In this document: positions 1 to 7,348 of the stretch, piece by piece
Position numbering within the stretch: position 1 is the stretch's first letter
Layout of the letters: each line of letters opens with the position of its first letter
Source: Erysipelotrichaceae bacterium
GTDB lineage: Bacteria > Bacillota_I > Bacilli_A > Erysipelotrichales > Erysipelotrichaceae
NCBI GenBank assembly: GCA_017620435.1
Contig: JAFZQL010000197.1
Span: forward strand, 1-22,650
DNA: 22,650 nt
Reading direction: 5' to 3'
Notes under the pieces: generated by a model
What the model was told of the DNA's origin: nothing
What the model saw: only the letters and a program-made list of their open reading frames with translations
Databases searched by the model: none
Made by a program: the position numbers and the translations under genes

Positions 1-1
1 G

Positions 2-22
2 TGAAGCATAGCTTCATTTTTT
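2..22 (+). terminator. Rho-independent terminator of an upstream gene
   Basis: The arms TGAAGC (2-7) and GCTTCA (11-16) form a perfect 6-bp stem with a 3-base loop, followed by six T (17-22). It presumably ends a gene lying to the left of the window. The stem is short, so confidence is moderate. Confidence 0.6.
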
Positions 23-42
23 AAATGCAGATGGTTTATAAT
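13..42 (+). promoter_or_regulatory. Candidate sigma-A promoter of the DUF975 gene
   Basis: A perfect TATAAT lies at 37-42. The only -35 candidate, TTCATT at 13-18 with an 18-base spacer, is weak and overlaps the terminator. The expected transcription start (about 49-51) falls on or just before the ATG at 51, so the mRNA would have essentially no leader. Confidence 0.45.
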
Positions 43-50
43 TGTTGTAT

Positions 51-1880
51 ATGTTTAACCGGAAAACTGCGAAAAAACAGGCAAAACGGTCAGTAAAGAA
101 ACACTATCTGCTTCTGGTTACGGCATGTCTTTTTGCTTCGCTTCTGGGTGCTGCGTATTCTTCTTCTCTGTCTTCCTCTTCGATCAAGAACACGGAAAAG
201 ATCAAGGAAGTAACGGAGAGCGGTACGAACCAGATCGGTCTTCCTAGCGTTGGAGACGTTGCTGCCAGACTGTTTGGCGGCAGGCTGGCGGAAGGCATCA
301 AAATCGCCGAACAGATCGCGAAGAATGAAGAAGGCGAGATCACCATGATCGGACAGATCGAACTGGGACGTCAGAAAGGCGTATTCTCTCAGCTGGTCAA
401 TCTGTTCAGCAGCGGACAGTTTTTTGTTCTGATCTATCAGACGATCCTTTCTTTGGTCAAGTCGGAGAAACTGACGACCGACCTGTTCATCGTTCTTACC
501 GCAACGATACTGGGATTCATCACTTTCTTCATCCGTTACACCTACCGGATCGCCTTCCGCAGGATATTCCTGGAATCCTATCTTTATGATAAAGTCGATA
601 CTTCCAGATTCCTTTTCCTGTTCAAAGTCAAGAAAGCCCTGAAAGCAAGTCTGACGCTGCTGACTACCGGTCTGATCCAGTTCTTATGCGACCTGACCGT
701 CATCGGCGCGCCGATCGCTCATTATTCTTTTTTCATGGTTCCGTATATTACGGCCGAAAATCCCGATATCAGGCCTTCTGAAGCAAGAATGCTTTCGGTA
801 CGCATGATGTACGGACACAAATGGGAAATATTCAGACTGGATCTTTCGTTTATTCTCTGGTATCTCCTTGGCCATCTGACGTTAGGCATCAGCGATATCC
901 TGTATGCCAACCCGTATCGTGAATCCGTCTATGTACAGTATTATTTCCATCTCAGAGAACTTGCGAAACAAAACGGCGCATCCTACGCCGATCTGATGAA
1001 CGATGTCTATCTCTCACAGAAGCCTGACTACAGGACGGTTGAAACCGCCTATGAAGACGTAATCGACATCATGACCGACGAGATCGATGTCAGAGACCTG
1101 CGTCATGACGGATTAAGAGGCTTCTTTGAGAATGTGCTGGGCATCATCTGGAAATACGACAAAGACGAAGACCTTTACAATACCGCCATCGAACAGGAAG
1201 AAAAGATCAGGGAATACCGTCAGATCCTGGATCTGAAACAGTATCCGGACAGACTCTATACGATCCCGGAAAGCGCACATGATCCGCGTTTCAAACATCT
1301 CCATTACATGAGACACTATTCCCTGTGGTCGATCCTCATCATGTTCTTCGTATTCTGCATGACCGGCTGGATCTGGGAAGTGATGCTGCATATCGTAGAA
1401 GAAGGAGTCTTTGTCAACCGGGGATTCCTGCAGGGACCGTGGCTGCCGATCTACGGATCCGGTGCTGTCCTGATCCTTACGCTGCTGTTCCGATTCCGCA
1501 ACCGTCCTTTCCTACATGCTCTTCTGACGGTGCTGCTGTGCGGTACAGTCGAGTATTTTACGCACTGGTTCCTGGAACTGACCAAGGGTATACACTGGTG
1601 GGATTATTCCGGCTACTTCATCAACCTCCACGGCAGGATCTGTGCGGAAGGTCTGCTTGTATTCATGCTGGGAGGCATGGCCATCGTCTACGTCGGAGCG
1701 CCTTTGCTTGATAACCGATTAAAGAGAATAAAGAAGCAGATCCTGATCCCGATCAGTCTTATCTTGCTGACTCTTTTCGCCGTCGACTGCGTCTATTCCT
1801 ACAGCCATCCAAACACCGGCAAGGGCATTACCGATTATGATCGGAATACCAATAAAACAGTAGAAATCCGCAGGATCTGA
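51..1880 (+). CDS. DUF975 / CmpB-type (putative ABC transporter type IV) polytopic membrane protein
   Basis: Membrane protein of about 609 residues and unknown function. The N-terminal part (about 1-305) looks like DUF975: a basic start, several hydrophobic segments, and the characteristic MYGHKWEIFRLDLSF followed by LGHLTLG and NPYRES (about 253-292). A soluble, charged linker (about 305-420) follows. The C-terminal part (about 424-565) resembles the CmpB/'putative ABC-transporter type IV' family, with GWIWEVMLH and NRGFLQGPWLPIYGSG (456-471). I chose the ATG at 51 because MFNRKTAKKQAKR fits DUF975 N-termini; a TTG at 42 is in frame but would lie inside the -10 box. No Shine-Dalgarno sequence precedes either start. 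The gene stands alone between two terminators. Family assignment is from memory of motifs; transport activity is unproven. Confidence 0.8.
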   Translation: MFNRKTAKKQAKRSVKKHYLLLVTACLFASLLGAAYSSSLSSSSIKNTEKIKEVTESGTNQIGLPSVGDVAARLFGGRLAEGIKIAEQIAKNEEGEITMIGQIELGRQKGVFSQLVNLFSSGQFFVLIYQTILSLVKSEKLTTDLFIVLTATILGFITFFIRYTYRIAFRRIFLESYLYDKVDTSRFLFLFKVKKALKASLTLLTTGLIQFLCDLTVIGAPIAHYSFFMVPYITAENPDIRPSEARMLSVRMMYGHKWEIFRLDLSFILWYLLGHLTLGISDILYANPYRESVYVQYYFHLRELAKQNGASYADLMNDVYLSQKPDYRTVETAYEDVIDIMTDEIDVRDLRHDGLRGFFENVLGIIWKYDKDEDLYNTAIEQEEKIREYRQILDLKQYPDRLYTIPESAHDPRFKHLHYMRHYSLWSILIMFFVFCMTGWIWEVMLHIVEEGVFVNRGFLQGPWLPIYGSGAVLILTLLFRFRNRPFLHALLTVLLCGTVEYFTHWFLELTKGIHWWDYSGYFINLHGRICAEGLLVFMLGGMAIVYVGAPLLDNRLKRIKKQILIPISLILLTLFAVDCVYSYSHPNTGKGITDYDRNTNKTVEIRRI

Positions 1881-1907
1881 TCTGTCTCATATATTTATAA
1901 AATATTA

Positions 1908-1936
1908 TTGAATTATAAGGCAAAATAACATATAAT
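1908..1936 (+). promoter_or_regulatory. Promoter of rplM-rpsI, inside the upstream terminator
   Basis: TTGAAT (1908-1913), a 17-base spacer and TATAAT (1931-1936) make a good sigma-A promoter. The -10 sits in the loop of the preceding terminator hairpin, and the predicted transcription start (about 1943) is in that hairpin's 3' arm. Confidence 0.7.
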
Positions 1937-1956
1937 AATCATTGCCTTATTTTTTT
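1915..1956 (+). terminator. Terminator of the DUF975 gene
   Basis: ATAAGGCAA (1915-1923) pairs perfectly with TTGCCTTAT (1942-1950), giving a 9-bp stem with an 18-base AT-rich loop, followed by a run of T (1951-1956). The loop contains the -10 box of the next operon. A polymerase starting at about 1943 would not transcribe the 5' arm, so the new transcript escapes the terminator. Confidence 0.8.
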
Positions 1957-1992
1957 AAAATGTAGCCCCGGAAACTACAAAGGAGAAAAAAT
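1957..1992 (+). promoter_or_regulatory. L13-type ribosomal leader (autoregulatory mRNA element)
   Basis: A short hairpin with arms TGTAG (1961-1965) and CTACA (1975-1979) and loop CCCCGGAAA lies directly before the Shine-Dalgarno AAAGGAG of rplM. This matches the compact L13 leader known upstream of rplM in low-GC Gram-positives, thought to bind L13 and reduce its own expression. Identification rests on memory of that motif and on position. Confidence 0.65.
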
Positions 1993-2421
1993 ATGCGTCA
2001 GACAACTATGCTGAAACCAGCAGATGTCAAAAAAGACTGGTATGTAGTCGATGCGAGCGGAAAGACTTTAGGTAGACTGGCAACACAGTGTGCCGCTATC
2101 TTAAGAGGAAAGCACAAACCGACTTTCACACCGAATGTCGACTGCGGCGATTACGTAATCATTACGAATGCTGCAAAGGTCGTCTATACAGGCGATCAGG
2201 AAAACAAGAAGATCTACTACCATCATTCTATGTATCCGGGAGGTCTGAAAGCCAGACCGATCGGCGAGATGAAGAGAGACTATCCTGTTGAACTCGTGGA
2301 AAAAGCAGTCCAAGGTATGCTTCCACACAACAAACTGGGTGACAGAATGAGAACCCACTTGTATGTCTATGAAGGTGCTGAGCATCCTCATGCCGCTCAA
2401 AAACCGATTGAGCTTAAATAA
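1993..2421 (+). CDS. rplM: 50S ribosomal protein L13 (uL13)
   Basis: A 142-residue protein, the usual length for bacterial L13, which helps early assembly of the 50S subunit. Family signatures visible are DASGKTLGRLATQCA near the N-terminus, RGKHKPTFTPNVDCGDYV, the central YHHSMYPGGLK, and VEKAVQGMLPHNKLGDRM. The ATG at 1993 is preceded by AAAGGAG at a good distance. It is followed after 11 bases by rpsI, the near-universal rplM-rpsI pair. Expression is probably set by the L13 leader and by the promoter nested in the upstream terminator. Confidence 0.97.
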   Translation: MRQTTMLKPADVKKDWYVVDASGKTLGRLATQCAAILRGKHKPTFTPNVDCGDYVIITNAAKVVYTGDQENKKIYYHHSMYPGGLKARPIGEMKRDYPVELVEKAVQGMLPHNKLGDRMRTHLYVYEGAEHPHAAQKPIELK

Positions 2422-2432
2422 GGAGAAACACA

Positions 2433-2837
2433 ATGCCTAAAAAGAAAACAAATGTCAGTTACCTTGGAACAGGAAGACGTAAATCATCTGTAGCGCGTGT
2501 CTATATGACACCTGGTACAGGAAAGATCACCGTCGGTGAAAAGACTCTCGAAGAATATCTCCCGCAGGAAATCCTTAGAATGGTCGTAAAATCTCCGCTG
2601 GTAGAAACCGGTACAGAAGGTCAGTACGACATCTATATCAACGTCTACGGCGGCGGTATGACAGGTCAGGCCGGTGCGATGCGTCATGCGATTGCCCGTG
2701 CATTACTGGAAGTCGGCGAAGACTTCAGACCTGTATTAAAGAAAGCAGGCTTCTTGACTCGTGATTCTCGTGTCAAGGAACGTAAGAAGTACGGCTTAAG
2801 AGGTGCCCGTAGGAGACCTCAGTACTCGAAGCGTTAA
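2433..2837 (+). CDS. rpsI: 30S ribosomal protein S9 (uS9)
   Basis: A 134-residue protein of normal S9 length. It begins with a lysine-rich tail, followed by YLGTGRRKSSVARVYMTPG and the GGGMTGQAGAMRHAIARAL segment. It ends with GLRGARRRPQYSKR, the basic C-terminal tail whose last arginine reaches the P-site tRNA. AAGGAG precedes the ATG. It is co-transcribed with rplM and ends at a strong terminator 17 bases after its stop codon. Confidence 0.97.
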   Translation: MPKKKTNVSYLGTGRRKSSVARVYMTPGTGKITVGEKTLEEYLPQEILRMVVKSPLVETGTEGQYDIYINVYGGGMTGQAGAMRHAIARALLEVGEDFRPVLKKAGFLTRDSRVKERKKYGLRGARRRPQYSKR

Positions 2838-2853
2838 TTCTGGAATTACGCAG

Positions 2854-2886
2854 AAAGACTGTTACAGCGATGTGGCAGTCTTTTTT
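2854..2886 (+). terminator. Terminator of rplM-rpsI
   Basis: AAAGACTGTTAC (2854-2865) pairs with GTGGCAGTCTTT (2872-2883), a 12-bp stem with two G-U pairs and a six-base loop, followed by T residues to 2886. Confidence 0.88.
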
Positions 2887-2903
2887 CTTTACAGAAGTCC
2901 CAT

Positions 2904-2934
2904 TTGTGCAAAATACGTCCGATTCATATAGAAT
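2904..2934 (+). promoter_or_regulatory. Candidate promoter/operator of the PRD regulator gene
   Basis: TAGAAT (2929-2934) is a plausible -10. About 19 bases upstream lies TTGTGCAAAA (2904-2913), which could serve as a poor -35. This exact 10-mer recurs at 4917-4926 before the PTS genes, so it may be a shared regulator site rather than only a -35 box. Confidence 0.45.
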
Positions 2935-2960
2935 AATAAATAAGGAAAACACCGGGAAAA

Positions 2961-4916
2961 ATGAAACTGAGTGCAAATGACCGCTTTCTGGCCGCCGTGA
3001 AACTGCTGATCGACAGCAACGACTATGTCAGCGTAGAAGAGATCGCCGATTTTCTGGATGCATCAAAACGCAGCATCTACTACATCATTTCCGATATCAA
3101 CGCTACATTGCGCTATCTGGACGGCGAAGAGATCACGACCGTTTACGGAAAAGGGATCAGACTCAACCATCAGCAGAAAAAGCTGCTTTTAAACTACTAC
3201 AAAAAAGCTCCAAGCGAAGAGATCTTTTCCTTAAGCCAGATCGAAAGATGTTCCGTCATCTATGCGACGCTTTACGCTTCGGACCGCAAGTATAATATCA
3301 AGACCTATGAAGAACTCTTCCGGGTCAGCCGTTTTACCGTTATCAGCGATATCAACCAGATCAGAAACATCATCTCCCATTTTGATATCAGCATCGGATT
3401 CGACAGCAAAACAGGCTACCGTCTGGAAGGGGGCGAATACAATATCCGCAAGGCTTTCTTCTATTTCTTTGCGAACATCTACGAGATCATCACTTCAAAG
3501 GAGTGGCTCAGTTCCATATTTGTCAATGAAACGCTGCAGATCCGGAAATACTACAACAAGCTCAAGAAGATCGCCAAAGAGAACCACAACTACTACGACA
3601 TGTCGCTGCTGGCGATCGCCCTGGTAATCGCCAAATACATGCAAAGCAAGAAGGGCATCGGCAAGGAAAAGGAGACAGATCTTCTGCCGGTGGAACAGAT
3701 GGCTGAAGAATATGTCTTTGTCTGTAAGGAATTCAAGGATCTGCCGGATATCGAAAAGAGATGGATCTCTACCTATCTGTCCTGTTCCCTGATCTCCCGA
3801 GAACATCCTTTCGTGGATCTGGACTATGCCACGACGCTAGCCCGTAAGATGAACGACGTATTCTATCTTTACAGCTCCATCAGGATCGAAAGCGAAGACC
3901 TGGTCACATCCCTGGCAAAGCACATCGATTCCGCCTTTTTACGTTATAAATACGGCGTCTGTATCAACAACCCGCTGATTTCCGAGATCAGAAACAAATA
4001 CGACGACTACTTCATGATCGTCAAGAAGACCGTACAGGTTCTGGAACAGGAATTCGGCATGCCGATCAACGACAGCGAGATCGGCTTCCTGACGCTGTAC
4101 TACGCCGGCTATGCGATCAAACTGAGCAAGCAGATCCCGTATATCCGGACCCTGATCATTTGTGCAATCGGTCTTTCTACTTCCTACCTGCTGAAGAATG
4201 AGATCGAGGATATCGACTCCAGGATCAAGGTTATCGGCTGCGTCAGTGCGGAAGAGTATCTGGAAAACGACTACGATGTCGACCTGATCATTTCAACAGT
4301 CCGTTTTGAGAAGAAGAAAAAGGCCAAAGTCTATCAGATCAGCTCCTTTGTTACCGGAGAAGACCGCAGTATGATCGTAGGTGCCGTCAACGAGATCATG
4401 GCAGAAAAGAATACGGAAAGAAGTCCTGCCGAAAGCAGTACAAAGGAAGAGATAGACAGCAGCGGTTCTCTGAAGGAGATCTTCAAGCCGGAATATGTCC
4501 GGATCACGGAGAACGAAAAGGATGCCGACTGGCGGAAACTGCTGAAAGAAGCCTGTGAACCGCTGGTAAAAGACGGCTTTATCGATGAAGACTACAGCAG
4601 CTATATTGAAGAGAACATCGATAAATACGGCTTCTACATGCTCTACCGGAACGGCTATCTGCTGGGTCATGCGAATATCGAACACGCGCATCGTCTGGGA
4701 TTGACTTTCACGAGACTGAAAAATAAAATAATGGTAGATGGTCACGAGATATCGAAGATTTTTGTAATTACGCCGATAAACCGGTTTGACCACCATTTTA
4801 TTTTGAGCGGATTAAGCGTTCTGTTCAAAAGCGATGAGCTGAATCAGCTGATAGAAAAGGCCGACAGCAGCAGCGAGATCTATGACATCATACTCTCGAT
4901 CATTGCAGTTTACTGA
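2961..4916 (+). CDS. PRD-containing PTS transcriptional regulator (MtlR/LicR/BglG-type activator)
   Basis: A 651-residue DNA-binding regulator whose activity should be set by PTS phosphorylation. Domains in order: HTH_11-type helix-turn-helix (about 5-65), a second Mga-like HTH (about 85-155, with FRVSRFTVISDINQIR), a degenerate PRD1 (about 180-290), PRD2 (about 300-390), an EIIB-Gat-like domain (about 395-465, with Cys401 in IICAIGLSTS), an acidic linker, and an EIIA-like domain (about 520-645, with His570 in LLGHANIEHAH). PRD2 keeps His321 in LAKHIDSAFLRYK, but the second usual PRD histidine is Tyr380 in EIGFLTLYY. PRD1 shows no typical phospho-histidine motif. It precedes the EIIABC genes on the same strand, 102 bases upstream, so it most likely controls that operon. 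No ideal Shine-Dalgarno sequence is present; ACACCGGGAAAA precedes the ATG. The domain order favours a DNA-binding activator over an RNA antiterminator. Confidence 0.88.
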   Translation: MKLSANDRFLAAVKLLIDSNDYVSVEEIADFLDASKRSIYYIISDINATLRYLDGEEITTVYGKGIRLNHQQKKLLLNYYKKAPSEEIFSLSQIERCSVIYATLYASDRKYNIKTYEELFRVSRFTVISDINQIRNIISHFDISIGFDSKTGYRLEGGEYNIRKAFFYFFANIYEIITSKEWLSSIFVNETLQIRKYYNKLKKIAKENHNYYDMSLLAIALVIAKYMQSKKGIGKEKETDLLPVEQMAEEYVFVCKEFKDLPDIEKRWISTYLSCSLISREHPFVDLDYATTLARKMNDVFYLYSSIRIESEDLVTSLAKHIDSAFLRYKYGVCINNPLISEIRNKYDDYFMIVKKTVQVLEQEFGMPINDSEIGFLTLYYAGYAIKLSKQIPYIRTLIICAIGLSTSYLLKNEIEDIDSRIKVIGCVSAEEYLENDYDVDLIISTVRFEKKKKAKVYQISSFVTGEDRSMIVGAVNEIMAEKNTERSPAESSTKEEIDSSGSLKEIFKPEYVRITENEKDADWRKLLKEACEPLVKDGFIDEDYSSYIEENIDKYGFYMLYRNGYLLGHANIEHAHRLGLTFTRLKNKIMVDGHEISKIFVITPINRFDHHFILSGLSVLFKSDELNQLIEKADSSSEIYDIILSIIAVY

Positions 4917-4944
4917 TTGTGCAAAACCGTTATGAATTTGTGCA
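4917..4944 (+). promoter_or_regulatory. Tandem TTGTGCA repeats before the PTS operon (candidate operator)
   Basis: TTGTGCAAAA (4917-4926) and TTGTGCA (4938-4944) are direct repeats 21 bases apart, about two helical turns. The first is identical to the copy upstream of the regulator gene at 2904. They begin right after the regulator's stop codon. Candidate -10 boxes downstream are TATATT (4976-4981) and TAAAAT (4983-4988), neither with a good -35, as would suit an activated promoter. Confidence 0.45.
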
Positions 4945-5018
4945 GATAACAGACTTCGTTTTAGGAGAATTTCAGTATATTTTAAAATAAGCGGTGTATA
5001 TCTGCTTGGAGGATCGAA

Positions 5019-5468
5019 ATGTTAAGAAAAGAACTGATCAAAATTGGTTTAGATTGTGCAGACTGCAAAGAAGTTCTGATGACGATGGGACAGGAATTTG
5101 TCAATGTCGGTGTTGCCAAAGAGACTTATCCGCAGGCTCTGGTAGACAGAGAAGCGAACTATCCGACGGCATTACCGGCAAAGGCTTTTGATATCGCTAC
5201 GCCTCATACGTTTGCAGAACATGTAAATGAGCCGGCAGTAGGCATTGCCATTCTGGCTCATCCTGTAGAGTGGCAGCAGATGGGTTCCCCTGAGATTACG
5301 TTACATCCTCAGGTGATCTTCATGCTGGCGGTAACGGACCCGAAGCAGCAGATCGGAACGTTGAGAAAGATTATGATGCTGATTCAGGATCCGGAAAGAC
5401 TGGCAAAAATTAAAGATCTCAAGACTGTCGATGAAGTATATGAAGCAGTCAAAGATGTCTTTAATTAA
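5019..5468 (+). CDS. PTS EIIA component, fructose/galactitol (PtsN-like) family
   Basis: A 149-residue cytoplasmic phosphocarrier that accepts phosphate from HPr and passes it to the neighbouring EIIB. The conserved active-site histidine is His63 in DIATPHTFAEHV, matching the 'PH' motif of the EIIA-2 family. GGAGG precedes the ATG at 5019. First gene of the apparent operon after the regulator and the TTGTGCA repeats. Separate EIIA, EIIB and EIIC genes are typical of galactitol-type systems. The true substrate is not shown by sequence. Confidence 0.9.
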   Translation: MLRKELIKIGLDCADCKEVLMTMGQEFVNVGVAKETYPQALVDREANYPTALPAKAFDIATPHTFAEHVNEPAVGIAILAHPVEWQQMGSPEITLHPQVIFMLAVTDPKQQIGTLRKIMMLIQDPERLAKIKDLKTVDEVYEAVKDVFN

Positions 5469-5485
5469 GTGAACAAAGCGTTCAC
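5469..5485 (+). repeat. Perfect inverted repeat in the EIIA-EIIB junction
   Basis: GTGAAC (5469-5474) and GTTCAC (5480-5485) are perfect arms around AAAGC, starting directly after the EIIA stop codon. There is no T run, so it is not a terminator. It could be an mRNA-stabilising or processing hairpin, or a protein-binding palindrome. A TATAAT at 5491-5496 follows, without a convincing -35. Confidence 0.5.
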
Positions 5486-5516
5486 TACCATATAATAATG
5501 AAGGAGGAATATTAAT

Positions 5517-5834
5517 ATGGGTGTTAGATTTTTAACTGTTTGTGGTTCTGGTATCGTTACTTCTTCCATGCTGGCTGAGACGATCGGCGACTGGCTGAGA
5601 GAAGAAGGTTATGAAGGCGTAGAAGTAAATGAATGCAACCCTTCCGAGATGGCTAACTTCCTGGCAAGACAGCATCACGACTTCGTAGCTTACGCAAGCC
5701 CAATTGATCATGATCAGTTGGACGGTGTTCCTGCAATACCTGCAATCGGATTGATTACTGGAATGGGTACTGATGAATTCTATGAAAATGTAAAACAGGT
5801 TCTCAGTGATGTTGGAATCTATCCGGGCAAATAA
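5517..5834 (+). CDS. PTS EIIB component, galactitol family
   Basis: A 105-residue EIIB. The phosphorylated cysteine is Cys9 in FLTVCGSGIVTSSMLAE, the N-terminal P-loop of the GatB-like family. It transfers phosphate from EIIA His63 to the sugar carried by EIIC. AAGGAGG (5501-5507) lies 9 bases before the ATG. It sits between the EIIA and EIIC genes. The length and motif are normal for GatB; substrate unknown. Confidence 0.9.
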   Translation: MGVRFLTVCGSGIVTSSMLAETIGDWLREEGYEGVEVNECNPSEMANFLARQHHDFVAYASPIDHDQLDGVPAIPAIGLITGMGTDEFYENVKQVLSDVGIYPGK

Positions 5835-5861
5835 AAATTAAGAAAAAGGGGAGAAAAAAAT

Positions 5862-7262
5862 ATGCAAGGATTTTTTAACGCATTAAAGGCTTTCTTTGAC
5901 ACATTCCCAGCTGCAGTCTTTGTACCGGTTATCATGTTTGCGATCAACCTGGCATTCAAAGTTAAACCAGCTAAGGCATTCACATCAGCACTTTCTGCAG
6001 GTGTAGGTCTTGAAGGCTTCTCGTTGGTTATCGGTTCTTACGGCAACGTAATCAACCCTGTAATCGACAGAATGATTAATGCATCCGGTATCAACCTTCC
6101 GGTCTACGACTTAGGTTGGCCAAACACTTCTGTTGTTGCGTATTCTACACAGGCCGGCATGGTCTTCATCGCCATCTGTATCGCACTTCAGGTTATCCTG
6201 TTCCTTACGCACTTCACCAATGTCTTCCAGGCTGGTGACCTGTGGAACAACTACTCCTACATGTGCTGGGGTTCAATGATCTACGTTCTGACCCAGAACA
6301 TGGCACTTGCTGTTGCAACAATGATCGTTCAGCAGATCTACACTCTGTTACTGACAGAAGTTATCGCTAAGAGATGGTCAACATACTATGGCTATCCAGG
6401 CTGCTCTATCGCTTCATTACATACAGCAACAATCTGTGTAGCTGCTATTCCAATCAACTGGCTGCTCAACAAGTTAGGCTTATACAAGATCGAAGCAGAC
6501 CCAGTTGCCATCAAGAAGAAACTCGGCTTCATCGGTGAACCAATGACCTTAGGTCTGATCCTTGGTCTGATCATCGGTTTCGTTGGAAACATCACCCGTA
6601 TCGGTGAACTGGCTGCCTGGGGCGAAATCCTGACTTGCGGTATCGCAACTTCAGCAGTTATGTCAGTGTTCCCAAGAATTTCCGCTATCTTCTCCGGTGC
6701 ATTCACAGCTATGACTCAGGCTTCTAAGCAGGCTACCAAGGGCTTCTCCGGCGAATGGTATCTGGCAGTAAATGACGCTACAGGCTACGGCGAAACAGCT
6801 ACGCTGATCTCCGGTCTGCTCTGCATGCCGATCGCTCTGTTCCTGTCATTCATTCTTCCAGGAAACCAGTGCTTACCAGTCGTTGACCTGGTTGCTATTC
6901 CTTACTGCATCCAGCCAATGGTTGCTATGGCAAACGGTAACGTTGTTAAATCCGTTATCGGTGGCGCATTAGTTTGTGTCGTATTCCTGTATGTATGTAC
7001 ATTATGTGGTCCTACATTCGACGCCGTTGTTAAGTCAGTCGGTGGCGAATCTGCAGCCGGAATGATGGTTACTTCATACATCATCATCGGTCAGCCTGTA
7101 GGCTTCGTTCTGTTCAAACTGGCAGAATTATTCGGTTGGGTCGGTATCGCTATCGAGCTCGCTGTCTTCGCAGTACTCTACTTCGTTCTGAAGAAGAACA
7201 TGGACAAGATCCACGCTGCATTAGAGAAGCAGGCTTTAAACCCTGCCGGCAAAGCTGAATAA
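5862..7262 (+). CDS. PTS EIIC component, galactitol (GatC) family permease
   Basis: A 466-residue multi-spanning permease with about a dozen hydrophobic segments, of GatC-family length. Recognisable stretches are the N-terminal FKVKPAKAFTSALSAGVGLEGF, the NPVIDRMI region, YDLGWPNTSVVAYST, and GNQCLPVVDLVAIPYCIQPMVA in the C-terminal half. It imports a polyol or sugar and presents it to EIIB for phosphorylation. GGGGAG precedes the ATG. Codon use is noticeably more biased (many GTT, GGC, ATC) than in nearby genes, consistent with high expression. A strong hairpin follows. GatC homologues handle diverse polyols and pentitols, so galactitol itself should not be assumed. Confidence 0.9.
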   Translation: MQGFFNALKAFFDTFPAAVFVPVIMFAINLAFKVKPAKAFTSALSAGVGLEGFSLVIGSYGNVINPVIDRMINASGINLPVYDLGWPNTSVVAYSTQAGMVFIAICIALQVILFLTHFTNVFQAGDLWNNYSYMCWGSMIYVLTQNMALAVATMIVQQIYTLLLTEVIAKRWSTYYGYPGCSIASLHTATICVAAIPINWLLNKLGLYKIEADPVAIKKKLGFIGEPMTLGLILGLIIGFVGNITRIGELAAWGEILTCGIATSAVMSVFPRISAIFSGAFTAMTQASKQATKGFSGEWYLAVNDATGYGETATLISGLLCMPIALFLSFILPGNQCLPVVDLVAIPYCIQPMVAMANGNVVKSVIGGALVCVVFLYVCTLCGPTFDAVVKSVGGESAAGMMVTSYIIIGQPVGFVLFKLAELFGWVGIAIELAVFAVLYFVLKKNMDKIHAALEKQALNPAGKAE

Positions 7263-7281
7263 AAAAAGCTTAATGTTATAA

Positions 7282-7327
7282 AAAATACGCCCCTATGACC
7301 CACCCATTCGTCTATGGGGCGTATTTT
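7282..7327 (+). terminator. Intra-operon hairpin after EIIC (partial terminator)
   Basis: AAAATACGCCCC (7282-7293) pairs perfectly with GGGGCGTATTTT (7316-7327), a 12-bp stem with a 22-base loop. Only four T end the stem before an A-rich stretch, so termination may be partial. HPr follows within 25 bases, and no independent promoter with a good -35 is visible. Confidence 0.65.
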
Positions 7328-7348
7328 AAAAAAGAGAGGTATTATACT

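Noticed and set aside
2831..2851. Imperfect hairpin GCGTTAATTC/GAATTACGC overlapping the rpsI stop codon
   Set aside because: It has a bulged base and no T run, and a much stronger terminator follows directly.
4160..5060. Further TTGTGCA copies at 4160 and 5054 as operators
   Set aside because: Both lie inside coding sequence (codons for IICAI and LDCAD) and are explained by the protein encoded; only the non-coding copies are kept.
5469..5485. CcpA cre site at the GTGAAC palindrome
   Set aside because: The dyad has an odd centre and lacks the central CG of the cre consensus, so it is reported only as an inverted repeat.
7295..7348. Upstream ATG start for HPr at 7295
   Set aside because: It would translate the hairpin loop and 3' arm; the ATG at 7349 has a ribosome site and gives standard HPr numbering.
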